Origin: Cohnella sp. SGD-V74
Lineage (GTDB): Bacteria > Bacillota > Bacilli > Paenibacillales > Paenibacillaceae
Assembly: GCF_003001675.1 (NCBI RefSeq)
Contig: NZ_PVYW01000004.1
Span: 338,835-402,834, forward strand
Direction: 5' to 3'
DNA: 64,000 nt
Part shown: positions 18,315-25,623 of the stretch, in pieces
How the letters are laid out: the number at the start of each line of letters is the position of its first letter
Position numbering within the stretch: the first letter of the stretch is position 1
Made by a program: the position numbers and the translations under genes
Notes under the pieces: model-generated
What the model was told of the DNA's origin: nothing
Database searches by the model: none
The model's input: only the letters and a program-made list of their open reading frames with translations

Positions 18315-19921
18315 CGGGGGACGCGACAGCGACAGGCAGCGCTGCAGCGGCGCTTGCGGCGGATACTTCAACGCCGACTGCGTACGGAGCATCCGCGGCG
18401 GCAGCATCTCCGGCGGCGACTATGCCCCGGGCATCCGTGCCGACGCCGGGTGAGCTGCCCGATGCCGTCGCGGCGGCAGTATCCAATCTGAAGCTGAAGT
18501 TCGCGGGAGAGGACGCCTTGTTGTTTCAAGGCGTTTCTCTTTCTTTTCGCAAAGGGGAGCATACGCTGCTGCTCGGGCCGAGCGGCTGCGGCAAGTCGAC
18601 GCTGCTTCAGGTGATGAGCGGACTGATCCCCGGCTCGATCGAGGTGCCGATGATCGCCGACGAGACGGTCGTGCCTGATCGGTGGGGATACGTGTTCCAG
18701 GACCCGGACACGCAGTTCTGTATGCCCTACGTAGGCGAGGAACTCGCCTTCGTGCTGGAAAACCTGCTGGTGCCGCGAGAGGAGATGCCCGCCCGCATCT
18801 CCCGGCATCTGCGGCAGGTGGGACTCGACCTGCCAGACCCCCACGTGCCGATTCAGACGCTCTCGCAAGGGATGAAGCAGCGGCTGGCGATCGCCGCAGC
18901 GCTGGCGACGGAGCCGGAGGTGCTGTTCCTGGACGAACCGACGGCGCTGCTCGACGAAGAGGGCACGGAGCAGGTGTGGCGGACGATCCGTTCGGTCGCA
19001 AGCGGCATGACGCTGATTGCCGTCGAGCACAAAATCGAGGGAGTGGCCGATCTGTTCGACCGGGTCGTCGTTCTCGGACCTGGCGGAGAGATCGTGGCGG
19101 ACGGCGCGGCTGCCGATGTATTCACGCAATATCGATCCGAGCTGAACCGCTACGGAATCTGGTATCCGGGCATTTGGGAGGAGCGGGACCGGAAGCTGGG
19201 CAAGCGGCCGGGGAAAGCTAAACCGGAAGCTTCGGATCGACCGATCGCCGAGCTCCAAAACTATCGCGGACTAAGAGGAACGAAGCCGGTCATCGAAGTG
19301 GAGAGCGCGGAGATCAAGCCGGGGGACTGGATCGCCGTCATGGGCGACAATGGAGCGGGCAAAAGCTCTCTCCTGCTCGCGATGATGCGCCTGATCAAGA
19401 CGGAAGGGCTATGCAGGGTAGCTGGAGGGGAGTTTAGCAAGACGGAGCAACTGGCCGAACATGCGGCTTTCGTGTTCCAGAACCCGGAATTTCAATTCGT
19501 GACCCATACGGTTCGGGACGAGATCGAGTATTCGCTGCTGGTCGACGGAGTGGAAGCGGGAGAGCGGCGCGAGAGAAGCGAGCGGCTGATGGAGGAGCTG
19601 CAGCTAACCGATTGCGCGAGCCGCCATCCCTATCAATTGTCGATGGGACAGAAGAGGCGGCTCAGCGTCGCTTCGGCAATCGTCCGCGGCCAGCGGCTGC
19701 TGCTGCTCGACGAGCCGACGTTCGGGCTGGATGCGCGCAACACGTTCGCCATGCTGGAACTGCTGGAGCGCCTGCGCTCGGAAGGCATGGCGATTCTGAT
19801 GGTGACGCACGATCCCCGGATTGCGGAACGCTATTGCACGGCCGTCTGGCGCGTTCGGGAGGGGAGGCTGGCGAATGCAATTGACCTTTCCGCATCGGCG
19901 GACATGGCTGCATCGCGTTAA
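18311..19921 (+). CDS. ykoD: Thiamine ECF transporter double ATPase YkoD
   Basis: A 536-residue ATPase with two fused ABC domains. Domain 1 has Walker A GPSGCGKST, signature LSQGMKQRLAIA and Walker B LFLDEPTA. Domain 2 has GDNGAGKSS, LSMGQKRRLSVAS and LLLDEPTFGLD. Both sites look complete. The first ~55 residues are a low-complexity Ala/Thr/Pro/Ser tail that is not part of the ABC fold. The start ATG overlaps the ykoE stop, supporting coupled translation; upstream frame is only a shadow of ykoE. The end overlaps ykoC by 47 bases. Confidence 0.93.
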   Translation: MTGDATATGSAAAALAADTSTPTAYGASAAAASPAATMPRASVPTPGELPDAVAAAVSNLKLKFAGEDALLFQGVSLSFRKGEHTLLLGPSGCGKSTLLQVMSGLIPGSIEVPMIADETVVPDRWGYVFQDPDTQFCMPYVGEELAFVLENLLVPREEMPARISRHLRQVGLDLPDPHVPIQTLSQGMKQRLAIAAALATEPEVLFLDEPTALLDEEGTEQVWRTIRSVASGMTLIAVEHKIEGVADLFDRVVVLGPGGEIVADGAAADVFTQYRSELNRYGIWYPGIWEERDRKLGKRPGKAKPEASDRPIAELQNYRGLRGTKPVIEVESAEIKPGDWIAVMGDNGAGKSSLLLAMMRLIKTEGLCRVAGGEFSKTEQLAEHAAFVFQNPEFQFVTHTVRDEIEYSLLVDGVEAGERRERSERLMEELQLTDCASRHPYQLSMGQKRRLSVASAIVRGQRLLLLDEPTFGLDARNTFAMLELLERLRSEGMAILMVTHDPRIAERYCTAVWRVREGRLANAIDLSASADMAASR

Positions 19922-20666
19922 TCCCGTCGTGAAGCTGGCGCTGTTTTCCCTCTGGTTTTTCGCGGTCATTCTCATTCACGACTTCAGCGTCATGGCGAAC
20001 GTGGCGGCCGGTTCCGTGCTTCTGCTGCTCTGGTCGGGCCACCCGTGGCGCAGGCTGCTGCTGTACGCTTCTCCTTTCCTTCTCGTATTCGTCTCCTCGA
20101 CGACGGGCATGATGTTTTTCGGCAAAGGGGAGACGCCGTGGTTTTCTTGGGGCATCGTGAACATTACCGAAGAAAGCTATTACCGCGGGCTTCATCTCGG
20201 CTTCAGGGCGCTGAGCATGGCCGCGGTAGGCCTGCTGTTCGGATTGACGACGCGGCCGGTCGACCTGTTCTACGCGCTGATGCAGAAGGCGAAGCTGCCG
20301 CCGAAATACGCGTACAGCTTTCTCGCAGCGATGCGGATGATCCCGATTCTCGTCGAGGAGTTCCAGACGCTGCGCCACGCGCTGAAGATCCGGGGGATGA
20401 AGAAGCAGGGCAGACTGAAGACGTTCTATCAGACATGGCACCGCTATGCGATTCCGCTGCTGGCGCAGAGTATTCGCAGGGCGCACCGGATCGCGGTCGC
20501 GATGGAGGCGAAGCGGTTTGCCGGCCAGGGGCGAAGAACCTATTATTATATTATCGGGTTCAGCTGCCGGGACATCGTCTTCGGAGCCGTGACGGCCGCC
20601 TTGTTCGGACTGTCGTTCGCGCTGGGAACCCAGTGGCCGTACGTCGGCATTACCGACGTGCGATGA
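19875..20666 (+). CDS. ykoC: Thiamine ECF transporter transmembrane component YkoC
   Basis: A 263-residue CbiQ/EcfT-family T component that couples the ATPase to YkoE. Several membrane spans (LALFSLWFFAVILI, RLLLYASPFLLVFVSS) precede the cytoplasmic coupling region with A-MRMIPILVEEFQTL and the ALKIRGMKK motif near residue 170, followed by a last segment. It begins inside the ykoD coding end, preceded by GGGAGG. Together with ykoE and ykoD it makes a complete transporter. The thiamine-binding YkoF gene of Bacillus is absent. Confidence 0.9.
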   Translation: MQLTFPHRRTWLHRVNPVVKLALFSLWFFAVILIHDFSVMANVAAGSVLLLLWSGHPWRRLLLYASPFLLVFVSSTTGMMFFGKGETPWFSWGIVNITEESYYRGLHLGFRALSMAAVGLLFGLTTRPVDLFYALMQKAKLPPKYAYSFLAAMRMIPILVEEFQTLRHALKIRGMKKQGRLKTFYQTWHRYAIPLLAQSIRRAHRIAVAMEAKRFAGQGRRTYYYIIGFSCRDIVFGAVTAALFGLSFALGTQWPYVGITDVR

Positions 20667-20684
20667 GAAAAGAGGATGAAAGCC

Positions 20685-21176
20685 ATGCTGATCATGAATG
20701 AGAAAATAAAAGCTTCCGAGGTGAGGCTGACGGGAGCGGACGGAGAGGAACTGGGCATTGTCTCCAGAGACGAAGCTCTGGCTCTGGCGCGCGAGCTGAA
20801 GGCGGATCTGGTGTGCACTTCGCTGTTGAGCAGCCCGCCGCCGTGCAAGCTGACGCCGCGGGGAACAGCCAAGCAGGCAGCCGCCAAGGAGAAGCAGCAG
20901 GAGCGCAAAGCCGCGCAACCCCCGAAGGTGAAGGAGATTCGCCTGACGCCCCACATTGAGGATCACGACTACGAGACGAAGCGCCGTCAGGCGGAGAAGC
21001 TGCTCGCCTCCGGCGACGCGGTGCAGTTCGTCGTGAAGATTCAAGGCAAGGAAGGGCAGAAGGCGAAGGAACTGCTGGAGCAATTGCTGAAGGATCTTGC
21101 GGAGGTCGGGCGCAAAGCGACCGGCATCCAGCTCAGCGGCAAACAAGCGGCCGTCCAGGTCAACCCCGTTCGATAG
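20685..21176 (+). CDS. Divergent translation initiation factor IF-3 paralogue
   Basis: A 163-residue protein with full two-domain IF-3 layout. The N-domain matches MNEKIKASEVRL, GEELGIVSRDEAL and LVCTSLLSSPPPCK; the C-domain starts KEIRLTPHIEDHDYETK. Key differences from housekeeping IF-3 are LTPRGTAK where MDYGKY-like residues are expected and IQGKE where FRGRE is expected, both in rRNA-contacting regions. It uses ATG, not the rare AUU start of infC, and has no rpmI-rplT neighbours. AGAGGATG precedes the ATG at 20685. It follows ykoC by 18 bases and is probably under TPP riboswitch control. Its function is unknown. Confidence 0.82.
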   Translation: MLIMNEKIKASEVRLTGADGEELGIVSRDEALALARELKADLVCTSLLSSPPPCKLTPRGTAKQAAAKEKQQERKAAQPPKVKEIRLTPHIEDHDYETKRRQAEKLLASGDAVQFVVKIQGKEGQKAKELLEQLLKDLAEVGRKATGIQLSGKQAAVQVNPVR

Positions 21177-21228
21177 GGGCTGCCCGGCGGCCGCTTGGCA
21201 TGCGGTGCGGATAGAGGAGAGCGGCTGC

Positions 21229-22149
21229 TTAGGCTTTCAAAGCAACGGCGATCTGAGCCGCGACTTTGGCGTTATGGTAGACGAGCGCGATGTTCGTCTC
21301 CAGGCTGCGTCCTTCGGTCAGTTCCTTGATGCGGGCGAGCAGGAACGGAGTGACCTTCTTGCCGGTAATGTTCTGTTCCTTGGCTTCGCTCAGCGCCTGT
21401 TGAATGACGCCTTCGATCTCGGCTTGCGGAAGGGCGGATTCGGCCGGCACCGGATTGGCGACGATGGCGCCGCCGTTCAGGCCAAGCTGCCATTTCTTCT
21501 TCAGCACGTCGGCGACTTGAGCAGGCTCGTCGAGGCGGAAGTCGACGCCGTAGCCGCTCTCCCGGGCGTAGAAGGACGGGAATTCGTCGGTCTTGTAGCC
21601 GATGACGGGCACGCCGTGCGTCTCCAAGTATTCGAGCGTGCGGCCGATGTCGAGAATCGACTTGGCCCCTGCGCATACGACGGCAACGTTCGTCTGCGCC
21701 AGCTCGGTCAGGTCGGCGGAGACGTCCATTGTCGTCTCGCCTTCGCGGTGCACGCCGCCGATGCCGCCGGTCGCGAACACCTCGATGCCGGCCAGCGCGG
21801 CGCCGATCATCGTGGCGGATACTGTCGTCGCGCCGATTTTGCCGGAGGACAGCAGGTAAGGGAAGTCGCGGCGGCTGACTTTCTCGACGGGATTGGAGGT
21901 CGCGAAGGCTTCCAGCTCTTGCTCGTTCAGGCCGATCTTAACGCGGCCTTCCATAATGCCGATCGTCGCCGGGACAGCTCCCTGCTCGCGAATGATCCGT
22001 TCGACGGTGCGGGCCATTTCGATGTTTTGCGGATAAGGCATGCCGTGGGAGATGATCGTCGTCTCGAGAGCGACGATCGGCTTGCCGGCGGAGAGCGCCT
22101 CGCGAACTTCGTCCGTATAGGTCAGGTACTGGCTGATTGCGTTGTTCAT
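21229..22149 (-). CDS. psuG: Pseudouridine-5'-phosphate glycosidase
   Basis: A 306-residue enzyme that reversibly splits pseudouridine 5'-phosphate into uracil and ribose 5-phosphate. The conserved segments [36 protein letters not shown] and [22 protein letters not shown] are all present. The ATG at 22149 follows the psuK stop without a gap (TAAATG), and GAGGAGAG inside the psuK end is its ribosome binding site. With psuK it forms the two-step pseudouridine degradation pathway. Its end faces the IF-3-like gene with only 52 bases between and no clear terminator. Confidence 0.95.
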   Translation of the reverse strand: MNNAISQYLTYTDEVREALSAGKPIVALETTIISHGMPYPQNIEMARTVERIIREQGAVPATIGIMEGRVKIGLNEQELEAFATSNPVEKVSRRDFPYLLSSGKIGATTVSATMIGAALAGIEVFATGGIGGVHREGETTMDVSADLTELAQTNVAVVCAGAKSILDIGRTLEYLETHGVPVIGYKTDEFPSFYARESGYGVDFRLDEPAQVADVLKKKWQLGLNGGAIVANPVPAESALPQAEIEGVIQQALSEAKEQNITGKKVTPFLLARIKELTEGRSLETNIALVYHNAKVAAQIAVALKA

Positions 22150-23244
22150 TTAGAATCTCTCCTCTAGAGTTTGTTGGAGCGTATGCTCGCTAAGCTGGGC
22201 CGAGACGGACTCGGCGGTCTGCAAGGTCAGATGAGAGGCGGCCAGTCCGAGCCGGCAAGCCTCGCGATAAGAGCGGTCGTGCAGTATGCCGTACGCGACT
22301 CCGGCGACGAAGGCGTCCCCGGCTCCCGTCACTTCGACGACTTCCGTCGGAATCGGGGGAATAAGCGCCCGATCGCCGTCCGCCGACGAGTGGAAGACGC
22401 CTTGCTCCCCGGAGGTAATGAAGACGTGGGCGACTCCGCGTTCATGAATGGCCCGGGCCAGCTCCGCATAGTCAGGCACGTCTGAGGGGATCGCTCCGGC
22501 CAGCTCGACCGCTTCCTCCAGATTGGGGAAGATCGCGGTTACGCCGGTCAGGTCGGCGGGCAGCTTCTTCGCCTTGCCGGAGGAGACCGGGTCGATCAGC
22601 AGCGGCAGCGAGCCGTCGCGGCACCGGCCGACCAGCTCGGCCAGCGTCTCGGCCGGCAAGTTCGCGTCGGCGACAACGAGCTTCGACGCGGCGATGTGCG
22701 GCCAGCGCTCCTGCACAATTTGCGGAGAGAAGCGGTCGTAAATGTCCATGTCGGCATAAGCGACGAACATCTCTCCGTCCGGATCGAGCAGAGCGGTGTA
22801 CGTGCCTGTCTTCTCGCCGGGCAGCACCTGGGCAAGCGAAGTGTTCACGCCGGCTGCGGCGGTTTCCTTCAGCACCCATTGTCCGGCCTGGTCGTCTCCG
22901 ACAACGGTGAGCAGGGAGACGGTGCAGCTCAGACGGGCCAGATTTTCAGCGATGTTGCGTGCAACGCCTCCGCAGGCTGTCGCTACGCTGGCCGGGTTGG
23001 AAGAGCCCGCCCGGATGAGCTGCTTGGCGGTGGCCTTGCTGTCCAGGTTGGCCCCGCCGATGCACAGCACGGTATTCTCCTCCGCGGTGATGTATGCCCG
23101 ACCGCGGATGACGCCCCGCTTGGTCAGCGCGGCGATGTAGCCCGCGACCGCGGATCTGGAAATGCCGATGCTGGCGGCGATGTCGTTCTGCGATATAAAA
23201 GGATTGTGGCGGATCAGGTCCATAATTTGCCGCTCGCGGTCCAT
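22150..23244 (-). CDS. psuK: Pseudouridine kinase with N-terminal HTH domain
   Basis: A 364-residue PfkB-family kinase that phosphorylates pseudouridine. Residues ~1-55 form a winged-helix-like DNA-binding domain (NPFISQNDIAASIGISRSAVAGYIAAL); residues ~60-360 are the sugar kinase with GGVARNIAENLARL and the C-terminal catalytic signature VEVTGAGDAFVAGV, where the Asp is the base. The fused HTH suggests that the kinase also regulates transcription, probably of its own operon. AGGAGGATCGGACA precedes the start. Confidence 0.92.
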   Translation of the reverse strand: MDRERQIMDLIRHNPFISQNDIAASIGISRSAVAGYIAALTKRGVIRGRAYITAEENTVLCIGGANLDSKATAKQLIRAGSSNPASVATACGGVARNIAENLARLSCTVSLLTVVGDDQAGQWVLKETAAAGVNTSLAQVLPGEKTGTYTALLDPDGEMFVAYADMDIYDRFSPQIVQERWPHIAASKLVVADANLPAETLAELVGRCRDGSLPLLIDPVSSGKAKKLPADLTGVTAIFPNLEEAVELAGAIPSDVPDYAELARAIHERGVAHVFITSGEQGVFHSSADGDRALIPPIPTEVVEVTGAGDAFVAGVAYGILHDRSYREACRLGLAASHLTLQTAESVSAQLSEHTLQQTLEERF

Positions 23245-23286
23245 TGTCCGATCCTCCTTCGTTCATATTGAAACTGAAGCAAGTTC

Positions 23287-23315
23287 ATCATACACCTTGT
23301 CTAAACATTTGTCTA
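23287..23315 (-). promoter_or_regulatory. psuK-psuG promoter with direct repeats
   Basis: On the minus strand TAGACA (23310-23315) and TATGAT (23287-23292) are 17 bp apart. On the plus strand TTGTCTA occurs twice, at 23297-23303 and 23309-23315, 12 bp apart, overlapping the -35 and spacer. These repeats could be an operator for the PsuK HTH domain. Confidence 0.6.
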
Positions 23316-23368
23316 TAAAATAAACTTTTGTCCGGTTGAGGGCGAGAAGGAGAAAAGAGGAAACTACG

Positions 23369-24514
23369 GTGACGAGATCGGCAACAGGAACAGGAAATGT
23401 AGCAGGAACAGGCGCAGGCTCTGTAGCGGCAACAAGAACGACCACGGGGAGAATCCCTGAAGCTCTTGCGCAAGCAGCGCGGTATGCGGGCTTATCCGAA
23501 GGGACGACGCTGCCTGCGGACGTGCTGGCGGACATTTACGACGCCAAGCTGTTTAAACAGTTCGTGCCGGAGGAGCTGAACGGCCTGATGCTGCCGCTGC
23601 CCGAGGCGCTGCGCGTCTTCGCTGAGGCATCCGAGATCGACGGAAGCTTCGGCTGGCTCGTCACGATCGGGTCGGGCGGCGGCTTTTTCTCGGCGGCGCT
23701 GCCTCCCGAGCAGGCGCGGGAGCTGTTCGGTCCGGCGAACGCAGTCGTAGCCGGCAGCGGACACCCGAACGGAGTCGCCGTTCCGGTCGAGGGAGGCTAC
23801 CGGGTCAGCGGCCAGTGGAAATATTGCAGCGGCTCGACGTTCGCCAGCCTGTATACGGCCAACTGCCGTATCGACAGAGGAGACGGAGCTGAGCCGGAAA
23901 TTCGCTCGTTCGCGTTTCTGCCCGAGCAGGTTCGCGTCATCCGCGATTGGAACTCGTTCGGCCTGAAAGGCACGGACAGTCATTCGATGGCGGTGGACGA
24001 AGCGTTCGTGCCCTCGGAGCGTACATTCAGTATTATGAGCCCGCCCAACTATGACGATCCCATTTTCCGCTATCCGTTTCTGCCGTTCGCGCAGACGTCG
24101 TTCGCCGCCGTATGTCTGGGCATTTGCCGCCATTTTCTCGCGGAGGCCCGTTCGTTCGTCGCTTCCAAACGCGCCGAGTGGGATACGGCCAAACCGGGAC
24201 GGGCTGAAGGAACGGAGCGCGCCATCTCCGAGCAGGAAGCGAAGCTGGAGACGGACGCAGTCCATTTCTACGAGACGGTCGAGCGGACATGGGACGCTTT
24301 CGTCGCGGCCGGGGAAATGTCGGAGGTCGATCAAGCCGAGGTCGGACAGGTTTGCCAGGCGCTGTCCAGAAGCGCATTAGCGCATGCGCATACGATTTTC
24401 CCGCTGCTCGGCATGGCCGTGCTGATGGAGGATCATCCGATCAACCGGATCTGGCGCGATCTTCATACGGTGACGCAGCACGCGGTTCTGGTGGCGAAAC
24501 CCGAGCCAGCCTGA
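23369..24514 (+). CDS. Acyl-CoA dehydrogenase-like flavoprotein
   Basis: A 381-residue protein of the acyl-CoA dehydrogenase/flavin-dependent monooxygenase fold (Acyl-CoA_dh_2 type). Visible are LMLPLPEALRVFAEASEIDGSFGW, the flavin-contact stretch YRVSGQWKYCSGSTFA, DWNSFGLKGTDSH, and a C-terminal helical bundle. The GTEINRL-like catalytic loop of beta-oxidation enzymes is absent, so it may be a hydroxylase or desulfurisation-type enzyme rather than a fatty acid dehydrogenase. The frame opens with a TTG at 23336, but AGAGG 8 bases before the GTG at 23369 favours that start. It is divergent from psuK. Confidence 0.75.
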   Translation: MTRSATGTGNVAGTGAGSVAATRTTTGRIPEALAQAARYAGLSEGTTLPADVLADIYDAKLFKQFVPEELNGLMLPLPEALRVFAEASEIDGSFGWLVTIGSGGGFFSAALPPEQARELFGPANAVVAGSGHPNGVAVPVEGGYRVSGQWKYCSGSTFASLYTANCRIDRGDGAEPEIRSFAFLPEQVRVIRDWNSFGLKGTDSHSMAVDEAFVPSERTFSIMSPPNYDDPIFRYPFLPFAQTSFAAVCLGICRHFLAEARSFVASKRAEWDTAKPGRAEGTERAISEQEAKLETDAVHFYETVERTWDAFVAAGEMSEVDQAEVGQVCQALSRSALAHAHTIFPLLGMAVLMEDHPINRIWRDLHTVTQHAVLVAKPEPA

Positions 24515-24624
24515 CCGGCAAGAACACCGAACGCCGAACACCGAACGCCGGAAGAAGCCAATCGGTTCATCGTAAGGAAGGACGCAAAACCGGCAGGGAA
24601 CGCTAATCTCGGGAGGGTAACCGC

Positions 24625-25614
24625 ATGGAGGGTTTCAAAGCGCTGATCGTGGATCGTACGCAAGACGGGAATCACAGATGCGAGGTCGGAATGCTGAAGA
24701 AGGAGCAGCTGCCGCAAGGGGAGCTGCTCGTCAAGGTAACCTATTCCAGTCTGAACTACAAGGACGCGCTGGCCGCTGCGCCGGACGGCAACATCGTGAC
24801 AACCTATCCGTTCGTCCCCGGCATCGATCTGGCAGGCACCGTCGTCTCCAGCGAGGACGCGCGCTTCCGGGAGGGGGACGCCATCGTGGCGACAGGCTAC
24901 GGGCTCGGCGTCACCCATTTCGGCGGGTACGGCGAATACGCGAGCATCCCGGCCGACTGGGCAGTCCCGCTTCCGGACGGCTTAACGCTGAAGGAAGCGA
25001 TGATCTGCGGGACGGCGGGCTTCACCGCCGCGCTGTCGGTTCAGGCTCTGCGGGACAACGGAGTCGTCCCGGAAGGCGGGCCGGTGCTGGTAACCGGAGC
25101 GACCGGAGGCGTAGGCAGCGTCGCGACGGCGATTCTGGCGAAGCTCGGCTACGAGGTGACGGCCAGCACGGGCAAGCCGGAGGCGAAGGAGGAACTGCTC
25201 GGACTCGGAGCCGCCAGCGTCATCGACCGCAGCGAACTCGCACCGGCGGCTCCCCGCGCTCTGGACAAACAGCGCTGGGCCGGCGTCGTCGATTGCGTCG
25301 GCGGCAAGACGCTCGCCGCCGTACTGGCCGGCGTGAAATACGGCGGAACCGTCGCCGCCAGCGGACTGACGGGAGGAACCGACCTGCCGGCGACGGTGTT
25401 CCCGTTCATACTTCGCGGCGTCCGTCTGATCGGCATCGATTCGGTGTTCGTCCCGATGCCAATCAGACGGAAGACATGGGAGCTGCTGGCGTCCGAATTC
25501 CGGCCGGACAAGCTGCACGAGCTGTCGTCGGAAATCCCGCTCGAAGACGTTCCGGCCGCGCTGGCCGCCATGCTCGCCGGCAAGTCCAGGGGACGAGTCG
25601 TCGTGAAGCTATAG
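24625..25614 (+). CDS. YhdH/AcuI-family NADPH-dependent oxidoreductase
   Basis: A 329-residue zinc-free medium-chain dehydrogenase of the YhdH/AcuI group. AcuI reduces acryloyl-CoA; YhdH homologues are often called quinone oxidoreductases. The N-terminal GroES-like part has VTYSSLNYKDALAA and PGIDLAGTV; the Rossmann part has VTGATGGVGSVA (about residue 155). GGGAGGGTAACC precedes the ATG. The gene ends inside a perfect palindrome that it shares with the convergent molybdopterin gene. Its link to the fatty-acid genes 18 kb away is unproven. Confidence 0.88.
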   Translation: MEGFKALIVDRTQDGNHRCEVGMLKKEQLPQGELLVKVTYSSLNYKDALAAAPDGNIVTTYPFVPGIDLAGTVVSSEDARFREGDAIVATGYGLGVTHFGGYGEYASIPADWAVPLPDGLTLKEAMICGTAGFTAALSVQALRDNGVVPEGGPVLVTGATGGVGSVATAILAKLGYEVTASTGKPEAKEELLGLGAASVIDRSELAPAAPRALDKQRWAGVVDCVGGKTLAAVLAGVKYGGTVAASGLTGGTDLPATVFPFILRGVRLIGIDSVFVPMPIRRKTWELLASEFRPDKLHELSSEIPLEDVPAALAAMLAGKSRGRVVVKL

Positions 25615-25623
25615 CTTCACGAC
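25600..25623. terminator. Perfect 24-bp palindrome at two overlapping stop codons
   Basis: The palindrome is centred between 25611 and 25612, with half-site GTCGTGAAGCTA. Both convergent genes end inside it, each with codons for VVKL or VKL followed by TAG. The coding ends overlap by six bases. Its RNA would form a hairpin from either side, although there is no loop or T-run, so it may act as a shared end signal or reduce read-through only weakly. Confidence 0.55.
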
